Source of the DNA: a bacterium
Lineage (GTDB): Bacteria; Babelota; Babeliae; Babelales; RVW-14
Length of the DNA: 12,044 nt
Reading direction: 5' to 3'
Assembly: GCA_023249935.1 (NCBI GenBank)
Contig: JAHFBQ010000048.1
Location: 1-12,044, forward strand
Shown: piece after piece, positions 1-5,545 of the stretch
Numbering within the stretch: position 1 is the stretch's first letter
Layout: every line of letters starts with the position of its first letter
Notes under the pieces: generated by a model
The model's input: only the letters and a program-made list of their open reading frames with translations
What the model was told of the DNA's origin: nothing
Databases searched by the model: none
Program-made: the position numbers and the translations under genes

Positions 1-2
1 TA

Positions 3-509
3 GAAAGTTCTCTACAGGCGGTTTTGCTCATAGAGCTGGATACTGATCTTGCAACTTCTATTTTAAATCGTATGCCTGCGGATGAACTTACCGATCTCTT
101 TGATCATTTGAGTGATGAGGATCTAGAGAAATATCTTAAATTGTTGCAGAAAAAAGAACGCAATCGCATTATCTCGTTGTTGAATTTTGACCCGCGCTCT
201 GCTGGTGGCAGGATGAACAGCGATGTTATCACGTTACAAAAAGATTTTTCGGTAAAAAAATGCACAGAAATGCTTCAGCGGCTTGGGCCTCAGAAAGATG
301 TTATGGAGCGTATCTATGTGACCAATAAAGATCATGTTCTTGTTGGGCATATCTCTTTGGATCAGTTGGTGTTGACCAAGCCAGAAACATTGTTGTTGCA
401 GATTATCCATAAAAATGAATTGGTTGTGTACGTTGACGAAGATCAAGAAGATGTAGCAGATCAAATGCATCACTACAGTCTTTCTTCGGTTCCTGTTGTT
501 GATAAGTAG
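3..509 (+). pseudogene. mgtE: Magnesium channel MgtE, 5' portion (cytosolic N and CBS domains), ending at an in-frame TAG
   Basis: This is the cytosolic gating half of an MgtE magnesium channel. The reading frame is open from base 3, so the true start lies outside the window; the TTG at 24 is only the first possible start codon inside it. The visible part holds the end of the MgtE N domain (acidic helical repeats such as MPADELTDLFDHL), then CBS1 beginning near the SAGGRMNSDVITL segment, then the first half of CBS2 ending in SSVPVVDK. The frame stops at TAG 507-509. The very next codons continue the same CBS2 strand (NHFLGVITAQDVVEII), which aligns codon for codon with known MgtE proteins at the VVDEEGRLVGIVTVDDV region. 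No frame change is needed. In the family, these domains sense cytosolic Mg2+ and close the pore. Whether the locus is dead or read through cannot be decided from sequence. I am confident of the family and less so of the functional state. Confidence 0.85.
507..509 (+). other. In-frame amber (TAG) codon interrupting mgtE
   Basis: The codon lies between GTT-GAT-AAG and AAT-CAC-TTT in one uninterrupted MgtE frame. A single base change from GAG, CAG or AAG would create it, and homologues usually carry Glu or another polar residue here. TAG is an ordinary stop elsewhere in the window: it ends the YprB-like, Vat-like, outer-membrane-factor and permease genes at natural C-termini. A reassigned genetic code is therefore unlikely. 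Confidence 0.85.
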
Positions 510-1154
510 AATCACTTTCTTGGCGTGATTACAGCGCAAGATGTTGTTGAAATTATCCGTGAAGAAGGGTCTGAGGACGCGTACAAGATGTCCGGTTTGG
601 CTTCATCAGTAAGCCACAGTTATTTTTCAACACCTGCATGGCGGCTTATCTGGCATCGTAGTATTTGGCTAATCAGCCTTATGTTGTTTCAGAGTATTTC
701 TAGTTTGATTATGGGTACTTACCATAGCATGATAGCAAATCATGCTATTATTAGTTTCTTTCTAACCATGCTGATAGGAACGGGTGGTAATGCGGGAAAT
801 CAATCAGCAACGCTGGTAATTCGCGGCCTCATCAACAATGAAATTTCTCGTGACAATGCAATGAAGGTGCTGTGGCGGGAATTTAGTATAGGTTTGGTGA
901 TTGCATCTCTGTTGGTAATTTTTGGATTTTTCCGTGTGTATTATTTTTACCATGATGTTGCAAGTGCCATTGCAATAAACCTGTCTCTGTTTCTAATAGT
1001 CCTCATGTCTATGCTTCTTGGTGCAATGATTCCAATTATTCTAGAGCGGTTTAATATTGATCCTGCTCACTCAGCAGCACCATTTTTGCTCACGTTAATG
1101 GATATTCTTGGAGTGCTGATTTATTGCTTTGTTTGCAGTAAAATATTGGTGTAA
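510..1154 (+). pseudogene. mgtE: Magnesium channel MgtE, 3' portion (end of CBS2 and five-helix pore domain)
   Basis: This continues the same frame after the TAG at 507-509 and ends at a TAA. A GTG at 525 could restart translation, but it lies inside CBS2 and I see no ribosome binding site, so a restart would give a channel without its Mg2+ sensor. Counting from that GTG, CBS2 ends near residue 14, the plug helix follows at about 15-40, and five hydrophobic segments lie near 47-64, 74-90, 121-141, 148-172 and 186-206. The MgtE signature GTGGNAGNQSATLVIRGL sits at 85-102. The Asp in LTLMDILGVLIY (about 193) matches the pore Mg2+-binding Asp of the Thermus enzyme. Apart from the amber codon I see no damage, which argues for a very recent mutation, suppression or a sequencing error rather than old decay. 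No convincing terminator follows, only a 4-bp hairpin around 1156-1167. Confidence 0.85.
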
Positions 1155-1226
1155 GCCTCTCATGAGGGTTTGCTCGAGTACAGCGCTAAAAAAGTACGAT
1201 TTTTTGCAAAAAAATAACGCACTTTC

Positions 1227-1255
1227 TTGACAACAAGGACTATTTAATTTAAAGT
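1227..1255 (+). promoter_or_regulatory. Sigma70-type promoter of the tRNA operon
   Basis: A perfect -35 box TTGACA (1227-1232) is separated by 17 bases from a -10-like box TAAAGT (1250-1255). Transcription would begin near 1262, giving a leader of about 11 bases before tRNA-Lys. Spacing and position are right for a stable-RNA promoter. Confidence 0.6.
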
Positions 1256-1272
1256 TCTCTACATCTTTGAAT

Positions 1273-1348
1273 GAGCCGCTAGCTCAGTTGGTAGAGCAAC
1301 AGCCTTTTAAGCTGTGGGTCGCAGGTTCGATCCCTGCGCGGCTCACCA
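1273..1348 (+). tRNA. tRNA-Lys (anticodon TTT)
   Basis: A full cloverleaf of 76 bases with encoded CCA. The acceptor stem GAGCCGC (1273-1279) pairs with GCGGCTC (1338-1344), the discriminator is A1345, and CCA is 1346-1348. The anticodon stem ACAGC/GCTGT encloses the loop CTTTTAA with anticodon TTT at 1306-1308. The T arm is GCAGG-TTCGATC-CCTGC (1321-1337). The D arm carries the usual AGCTCAGTTGGTAGAGC pattern. It is the first gene of a two-tRNA unit; tRNA-Glu starts only 5 bases later. Confidence 0.97.
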
Positions 1349-1353
1349 TTTGC

Positions 1354-1430
1354 GTCCCCATCGTCTAGCCCGGTTAGGACACCAGGTTTTCATCCTGGTA
1401 ACAGGGGTTCGAATCCCCTTGGGGACGCCA
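1354..1430 (+). tRNA. tRNA-Glu (anticodon TTC)
   Basis: A full cloverleaf of 77 bases with encoded CCA, very similar to Escherichia coli tRNA-Glu. The acceptor stem GTCCCCA (1354-1360) pairs with TGGGGAC (1420-1426), the discriminator is G1427, and CCA is 1428-1430. The anticodon stem CCAGG/CCTGG encloses the loop TTTTCAT with anticodon TTC at 1389-1391. The T arm is AGGGG-TTCGAAT-CCCCT. It is cotranscribed with tRNA-Lys. Confidence 0.97.
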
Positions 1431-1449
1431 TTCTCTGTGTAAAGCTTCG

Positions 1450-1464
1450 GCAGGCAAGGCCTGC
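1450..1464 (+). other. Small GC-rich hairpin in the tRNA 3' trailer
   Basis: GCAGGC (1450-1455) and GCCTGC (1459-1464) can form a 6-bp stem with the loop AAG. It lies 20 bases past tRNA-Glu and just before the long terminator hairpin. There is no U-tract, so it may be a processing or barrier structure in the precursor, or chance. Confidence 0.4.
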
Positions 1465-1475
1465 ACAAGAATTTC

Positions 1476-1521
1476 AAGTAAAACAGGTCGTAGATTAACA
1501 AATCTACGACCTGTTTTACTT
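1476..1521. terminator. Long perfect hairpin, probable bidirectional Rho-independent terminator
   Basis: Two 21-base arms (1476-1496 and 1501-1521) are exact reverse complements around the four-base loop AACA. The core is CAGGTCGTAGATT/AATCTACGACCTG. Outside the core the 3' arm ends in TTTTACTT and the 5' arm begins with AAGTAAAA, so either strand gives a hairpin followed by a U-rich tail. It closes the tRNA operon and insulates the gene at 1574. It could also be a member of a genome-wide repeat family, which one window cannot show. Confidence 0.65.
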
Positions 1522-1573
1522 AATTAGGACCTATTATGAAAAAATAACGTTTTTATAACTAGAAAGTTTATGA

Positions 1574-2026
1574 ATGTTAATTATTTACGTAGATGCCGAT
1601 GCTTGTCCTGTAAAAGAAGAAGTTTTTCGGGTGGCCATGCGGCATAACTTGCAGGTCTACTTAGTAAGCAATAGTCGTTTAAATATGATTGTTGATATAA
1701 ATGTACATAAAATACAGGTTAATTCTGATCCAGATGCCGCAGACAATTGGATTAGCGAGCATATAAATAGTGGCGATATTGTGGTGACTGTAGATATCTT
1801 ACTGGCAGATCGCTGTCTGAAAAAGGGTGCTCGTGCAATAAGTCCAACAGCCAAAATTTTTAACGATGATAATATAGGTAGTGCAAAGGCAATGCGTGAA
1901 TTGCGCACTTATTTACGTGAAACAGGAGTAGCTCCAAGTTATAACGCCACTTTTTCAAAACAGAATCGGTCTCATTTTTTACAGGCATTGGAAGAGATGA
2001 TTCAGTCCATAAAAAGAAATTCTTAA
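1574..2026 (+). CDS. YaiI/YqxD family protein (UPF0178, DUF188; PIN-like fold)
   Basis: A 150-residue protein, the full usual length for this family, which is widespread and has no firmly established reaction. The N-terminal signature YVDADACPVKEEV (5-17) is the family hallmark, with a cluster of acidic residues like the metal-binding site of PIN-type nucleases. SDPDAADNWI (about 51-60), GDIVVTVDILLADRCLKKGA and the C-terminal FSKQNRSHFLQAL (the family usually reads F..xDR..F...L) also match. The first pattern begins four residues after the ATG at 1574, which supports that start; AGAAAG at 1561-1566 is a weak ribosome binding site 7 bases upstream. The gene lies just after the tRNA terminator and converges on the exonuclease gene with a 15-base gap and no visible terminator between them. 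Family assignment is sure; a role in nucleic-acid cleavage is inference only. Confidence 0.93.
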   Translation: MLIIYVDADACPVKEEVFRVAMRHNLQVYLVSNSRLNMIVDINVHKIQVNSDPDAADNWISEHINSGDIVVTVDILLADRCLKKGARAISPTAKIFNDDNIGSAKAMRELRTYLRETGVAPSYNATFSKQNRSHFLQALEEMIQSIKRNS

Positions 2027-2041
2027 TGACCAATTATGCTT

Positions 2042-2833
2042 CTATGCTAAGCGATCAATAAGTCTCTTATCAGCCTGATACGGAATCTTCACACCCTCTG
2101 TTGGAGGGGGTAGTTTTTGTTCTGAAAATGGTGTTGCTTCAAGGTTCTTATTAAAAACATGGAGTAGTAAAAACTCTAGATTCACCACGTCGGTACAATT
2201 ATAGGCCAGTAATGTTTCAAGAGCACTAGCATTCTTGTTGCGGTGATATTCGCGCCACAAGGTTACGGCAAAAAAGCCATCAACTGCCCGTAAATCGCCG
2301 CGGTCAATGCCCAATTGGTATTCAATCATCTTTAATCCTCCCGTGAGATTGAGGTCTTTAAGGAGATATCTCAGGTCGAGATGTGTATGCTTTAGGTGTA
2401 TCCCAAAATATTTTTCGATAAACGGTACATCAAACGCTTTGCCGTTGTATGTCACGATTATCTTGTACTGTTGAATATCAATAGGGAATTGCTTGAGGTT
2501 TTTTCCATTAACGTAGGTAAATACTTCTTTGCCGTTGTACAGTGCGATGGTAGTGATTTCGTTATCATCTTTGCTTAGACCAGTTGTCTCAATATCGATA
2601 TAGGCTATGGTGTCTCGAAATTCCGGGATCAAGCGCCAATGTTGTGAGCTGTCCAAAGCTTTGGAAAAGAAAGTTGCTTTTTTGTGAGCCAAATGCTTTT
2701 CCGATTCATCTAAGCAGGTGCTCTGAGGCATATGTTTGCGATAATCTGCCCAGGTAAAGATGCCTTGGCGCCACAGCTCAATTTCTTTTTCAACACCAAT
2801 GCTTGGTATATGGCAAAATGTATTGATTAACAC
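2042..2833 (-). CDS. YprB-type RNase H-like 3'-5' exonuclease domain protein
   Basis: A 263-residue protein with a YprB-like ribonuclease-H fold, related to DEDD exonucleases, probably acting on RNA or DNA ends in the cytosol. Residues 5-34 (TFCHIPSIG through LWRQGIFTWADY) form the helix-hairpin-helix-like start usual in this family. ExoI is AYIDIETTGL, with metal-binding D80 and E82. ExoII is TYNGKAFDVPF, with D135. ExoIII is YNCTDVVNLEFL, with D215. The start is GTG at 2833: GGAG lies 6 bases upstream, and the product then begins like family members. The frame can be extended to an ATG at 2941, but that would run through a terminator hairpin at 2870-2904 and add low-complexity residues without family similarity. 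It ends in TAG. The family is clear; the substrate is unknown. Confidence 0.88.
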   Translation of the reverse strand: MLINTFCHIPSIGVEKEIELWRQGIFTWADYRKHMPQSTCLDESEKHLAHKKATFFSKALDSSQHWRLIPEFRDTIAYIDIETTGLSKDDNEITTIALYNGKEVFTYVNGKNLKQFPIDIQQYKIIVTYNGKAFDVPFIEKYFGIHLKHTHLDLRYLLKDLNLTGGLKMIEYQLGIDRGDLRAVDGFFAVTLWREYHRNKNASALETLLAYNCTDVVNLEFLLLHVFNKNLEATPFSEQKLPPPTEGVKIPYQADKRLIDRLA

Positions 2834-2869
2834 GGCAAACTCCAAACTTCTTAATTTTACAGAGCATCG

Positions 2870-2904
2870 AAAATAAATAAGGAGCCTTGAACATTCAAGA
2901 CTCC
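2870..2904 (-). terminator. Rho-independent terminator (minus strand)
   Basis: Read on the minus strand, GGAG-T-CTTGAA pairs with TTCAAG-G-CTCC (2881-2904; one mismatch, tight loop) and is followed by the U-rich tail TTATTTATTTT (2870-2880). It lies 30 bases after the reconstructed stop of the broken gene at 2934-3250 and before the GTG of the exonuclease gene, so it separates the two transcription units. Confidence 0.6.
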
Positions 2905-2933
2905 TCACATTTACAGGATCTTTACATAAATTG

Positions 2934-3250
2934 CTATGCAATAATTTCTACAATAGCATCAGCGGTAGTTTTAAAATCTACTCTGCTACTCGATTAGATT
3001 TAGCAAATGCCGATACAGTTTCCATAAATGGGGTCTTTGGTGTGTCTTTATCTCGGGTGCTGCAGCTTACGGCAACAGCTGCGGGGCCAAATGATACACC
3101 GCCAGAGCCTAAGTGCGTGGTAATGATAGCATTATCTATTTTGGTGCCATCTGCTGTGTACGCGGTGCCCAACGTTGGAAAACCATCAAACACAACGGCG
3201 CGCACACCAGCCCAACGCTTCGCGATTTCCTTTTGTTCTAAGATATCCAT
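2934..3250 (-). pseudogene. Unidentified short gene, apparently frameshifted near its 3' end
   Basis: I do not recognise this protein. From an ATG at 3250 the minus strand reads 90 residues, with protein-like segments such as VRAVVFDGFPTLGTAYTADG and DNAIITTHLGSGGVSFGP, ending at TAG 2978-2980. Near that stop, CTACTC occurs twice eight bases apart (2978-2983 and 2986-2991). Removing one 8-bp copy restores an open frame: SNR then joins VDFKTTADAIVEIIA and ends at TAG 2934-2936, for 102 residues in all, just before a terminator. This suggests a recent 8-bp duplication. The start is poor: the nearest purine-rich site, AAAGGA, is about 20 bases upstream, and an in-frame TAA lies some 40 bases upstream. 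The gene could therefore also be a 3' remnant of something longer. The opposite-strand frame over 2931-3296 is Ser/Thr/Cys-rich and looks like a shadow. Confidence that a real coding sequence existed is moderate. Confidence 0.5.
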
Positions 3251-3416
3251 ATCTGTTTGGGAGAGCTTTTGTCCTTTAAGATTTTGTGTGCATTAAAGCA
3301 TAAATAGCTGCAAAAAAAGAGCAATCATTTTCGTATTGAAGTGATCGATCAGTTGCTTCATAACAAAAGAGGTTTTATTGTGAGCTTTGGTTTGTAAAAT
3401 TAATAGGGAATTTTTT

Positions 3417-4208
3417 ATGTCTAAAATTTTCACGATGCTTTGCTTTAGCATACTTTTTATTCCTCTTGATACTTGTACAGAGGAACGGGCTTTTTTATTT
3501 AAACCACCCTCAACAACCTTTGTCATTGTTGCGCATGGCAATAATATTAACGAGGATTTACTGCGACATGAAATACAAAACAGCACGGTTGTTGCACTTG
3601 ACGGAGCTAGCACATATTTAGATCAAAAAGGTATTCCATACCAGGTTTTGTTAGGCGATTTTGATTCTGTTGAGCAGCACAAGGTGCGCGCGGCCTTCGA
3701 TGCTATCTCAGATGAATCGCAGTCCTACATGCATAGCGATCGATTAATTGTTCCATCCAAAGATCAAAATTATACCGATTTGGAAAAGGGTCTTAAATTT
3801 TGTGATGAACAGGGTGCAACCAAAATAATCATCTATGGGGCCAGTGGCGATCGAGAGGATCACTCAGAATGGAACAGAAATCTTCTCAAAAAGTACCACA
3901 AAAACAGGCGTCCCTTAGTGATGCGTTGTGCTTGTCAAACCATTGTGTACATCACGCCACAAGATTGTCCGTATGAGTTTTTTGGGAAAGCCAGGGATAA
4001 ATGTGGCTTTTTCGCCTATCCTGAAACAGTAAAAGTTACTACACAAGGGCTACGATGGGATGTCGAAAATTGGGAAGTTATTTTTGCGCAGCAAACAAGC
4101 GTTAGCAACGAAATGATTGGTGAAAGCGCAACGATTACGATTATTGAGGGACCTGGGCTTCTGGTTGTTCAACCAAACCCAATCTTTTGCGTTAGTCTAT
4201 TGAGCTAA
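3417..4208 (+). CDS. Thiamine pyrophosphokinase with a signal-like N-terminal extension
   Basis: This enzyme transfers pyrophosphate from ATP to thiamine, making thiamine diphosphate directly in the salvage route. The 263-residue product shows the family motifs in order: ALDGASTYLD (60-69), LLGDFDSVE (78-86, with acidic metal and ATP ligands), SKDQNYTDLEKGL (114-126), IIYGASGDREDH (138-149) and the C-terminal thiamine-binding-domain motif SVSNE (228-232) ahead of ATITIIEGPGLLVV. The chosen start is ATG 3417, with AGGGA 7 bases upstream; a TTG ten codons earlier has no such site. Residues 1-20 (a Lys, then MLCFSILFIPL) resemble a signal peptide or membrane anchor, and the catalytic core starts only near residue 34. 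This is odd, because the enzyme is normally cytosolic and starts close to its first strand. The gene stands alone and overlaps the convergent acetyltransferase gene by 12 bp. No other thiamine gene or TPP riboswitch is visible. Confidence 0.9.
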   Translation: MSKIFTMLCFSILFIPLDTCTEERAFLFKPPSTTFVIVAHGNNINEDLLRHEIQNSTVVALDGASTYLDQKGIPYQVLLGDFDSVEQHKVRAAFDAISDESQSYMHSDRLIVPSKDQNYTDLEKGLKFCDEQGATKIIIYGASGDREDHSEWNRNLLKKYHKNRRPLVMRCACQTIVYITPQDCPYEFFGKARDKCGFFAYPETVKVTTQGLRWDVENWEVIFAQQTSVSNEMIGESATITIIEGPGLLVVQPNPIFCVSLLS

Positions 4209-4853
4209 ACGTAAGGCCTCAAGGTCGTTATCGATAAGATGTTTTATATTGCGCGTTATCTTTGCAGAGTCCCAGTTCCACCACTGTATTCGTGATAGCT
4301 CATTAATTGTTTCTTGATCAAAGCGCATACGTATAAGACGTGCCGGATTACCGGCAACAATTGCATATGATGGAACATCTTTAGTAACAACGGATCTTGC
4401 TCCAATTATTGCACCATCTCCAATGGTCACTCCAGGCATGATTAGTGATTCATATCCAAACCAAACGTCATTACCAACAATGGTATCTCCTTTACTGGGT
4501 AATTGGTTAAGGCTCATCTCTTTTTCCCACCCACATCCAAAAGCAAGAAATGGGTAGGTTGAAAAAGCATCAAGTTTATGTTGTCCACGAATCATAAATT
4601 TAACACCAGCACCAATCGCACAAAATTTGCCAATGATCAATTTCTCAGGAAATGTTTCATGGTGATATAGGATGTTATTTTTTTCAAATTTAGCGGCTCC
4701 ACCATCTGGATCATAGCAATAGGTATAATCGCCAATAATGATATTCCGTCTTGTTATTGTGTGCTTCAAAAAGGCACATGTTTCGTGGCTTACCTTTACC
4801 TCGGCAAAATCTTTAAGTGGGTACATCTCGTTTGGATTTGGGCCCATTTTCAT
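4197..4853 (-). CDS. Vat-like (CatB-related) O-acetyltransferase, left-handed beta-helix fold
   Basis: A probable xenobiotic acetyltransferase closely resembling the streptogramin A acetyltransferases (VatA, VatD), which acetylate a hydroxyl of the drug using acetyl-CoA in the cytosol. Family landmarks in order: GPNPNEMYPL (4-13; VatD begins GPNPMKMYP), KLIIGKFCAIGAGV (71-84), QHKLDAFSTYPF (91-102), GWEKEMSLNQLPSKGDT, GNDVWFGYESLIMPGV (127-142), the hexapeptide helix to KDVPSYAIVAGNPA, then RFDQETIN and QWWNWD. H92 aligns with the catalytic His82 of VatD. Length (218) matches the family. I chose ATG 4853 because GGAAGA lies 7 bases upstream and the N-terminus then matches VatD. ATG 4880 would add nine residues; ATG 4847 is also possible. 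It is probably the last gene of the operon with the methyltransferase (stop 50 bases upstream). Real resistance activity is unproven; chloramphenicol-type or sugar substrates remain possible. Confidence 0.9.
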   Translation of the reverse strand: MKMGPNPNEMYPLKDFAEVKVSHETCAFLKHTITRRNIIIGDYTYCYDPDGGAAKFEKNNILYHHETFPEKLIIGKFCAIGAGVKFMIRGQHKLDAFSTYPFLAFGCGWEKEMSLNQLPSKGDTIVGNDVWFGYESLIMPGVTIGDGAIIGARSVVTKDVPSYAIVAGNPARLIRMRFDQETINELSRIQWWNWDSAKITRNIKHLIDNDLEALRLAQ

Positions 4854-4903
4854 CAATATTTCTTCCATGTAGATTCTCATTCTTAATGATTGAAAGACAG
4901 GAG

Positions 4904-5545
4904 TTAAAGATCTTGTGGTTTCTCTAAGAGCATAGTAAAGGCGAAACGGCCGCCAAAACAGTTTTTTTCTCGAAATCCAGCTGTCTTTGCTAAGCGTAGC
5001 ACAGTGCTTTTACTCTGAAAATGTGGGTCTAAAATGATTTCAGTTATCGACAAAATGCCACCAGATTTGAGAGCATCAAACAGCTCTTTCAATGCCGATG
5101 CTTGATTTGGTATCTCTCCCAGTACGGTAACTAACAAAGCTCTATCAAATTGATTATGTTGCAATTTGCCTTCACCGATGCCGGCTTTAAGAAATTGAAT
5201 ATTATGTAAGTTCACGATCTGCGCTTTTTTAGCAACCTTAGTGAGCATTTCTTCTTGTATGTCTAATGCCACTACTTCTCCAAGAGGACCAAGCTTGTGT
5301 GCAAGTGGTATGGTGAGTCGTCCGGGGCCGCAACCGGCATCTACTACTTTCATGCCGGGCGCAATGTCTAGATTGTATATGATGATGCTCGCATGATGAA
5401 CCTTGATAAAAGGATTGTCCATCTCAACCATCCATGACAACCAGGCAGGACAAGGGAGTGTCTGATAGCGTGAATAAAGTAGCCACACGCTAAGTCCGAG
5501 TAAAATCAGAATACTAATGAATAAGAGTATATTCATTAGTGTCAT
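4904..5545 (-). CDS. Membrane-anchored class I SAM-dependent methyltransferase
   Basis: A 213-residue protein with one N-terminal hydrophobic helix (about 4-24, ILLFISILILLGLSVWLL) followed by a Rossmann methyltransferase domain. Motif I is VVDAGCGPGR (67-76), the SAM-binding loop. Motif II is VVALDI, with the acidic D95 for the ribose. FDRALLVTVLGEI (133-145) is the usual post-I strand, and GGILSITEIILDP matches motif III. The segment PAWLSWMVEMDNPF before the core recurs in UbiE-like relatives. The ATG (5543-5545) shares its A with the TAA of the upstream peptidase gene (TAATG), which strongly suggests translational coupling. A second ATG three codons on is possible. The domain probably faces the cytosol, next to the inner membrane. 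The substrate (lipid, quinone or small molecule) is unknown, and the neighbours do not settle it. Confidence 0.85.
   Translation of the reverse strand: MTLMNILLFISILILLGLSVWLLYSRYQTLPCPAWLSWMVEMDNPFIKVHHASIIIYNLDIAPGMKVVDAGCGPGRLTIPLAHKLGPLGEVVALDIQEEMLTKVAKKAQIVNLHNIQFLKAGIGEGKLQHNQFDRALLVTVLGEIPNQASALKELFDALKSGGILSITEIILDPHFQSKSTVLRLAKTAGFREKNCFGGRFAFTMLLEKPQDL

Noticed and set aside
4..1263. Identical 13-mer AAAGTTCTCTACA at 4-16 and 1251-1263
   Set aside because: One 13-base match is about what chance gives in 12 kb. One copy is inside mgtE and the other in the tRNA promoter, with no shared context.
2834..2941. ATG 2941 as the start of the YprB-like gene
   Set aside because: The extra 36 codons cross a terminator hairpin and match nothing in the family, whereas GTG 2833 has GGAG at ideal spacing.
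2931..3296. Plus-strand 121-residue frame opposite the broken gene
   Set aside because: Its composition is rich in Ser, Thr, Cys and Ala and lacks domain-like patterns, as expected for an antisense shadow. The minus strand reads much more like protein and ends at a terminator.
3342..3351. Palindrome TGATCGATCA upstream of the thiamine kinase gene as an operator
   Set aside because: It is 66 bases from the start codon, with no convincing promoter next to it. A single 10-bp palindrome is not enough evidence.
3298..3416. TPP riboswitch ahead of the thiamine kinase gene
   Set aside because: I searched the leader for the conserved CTGAGA and ACCTGA blocks and found neither.
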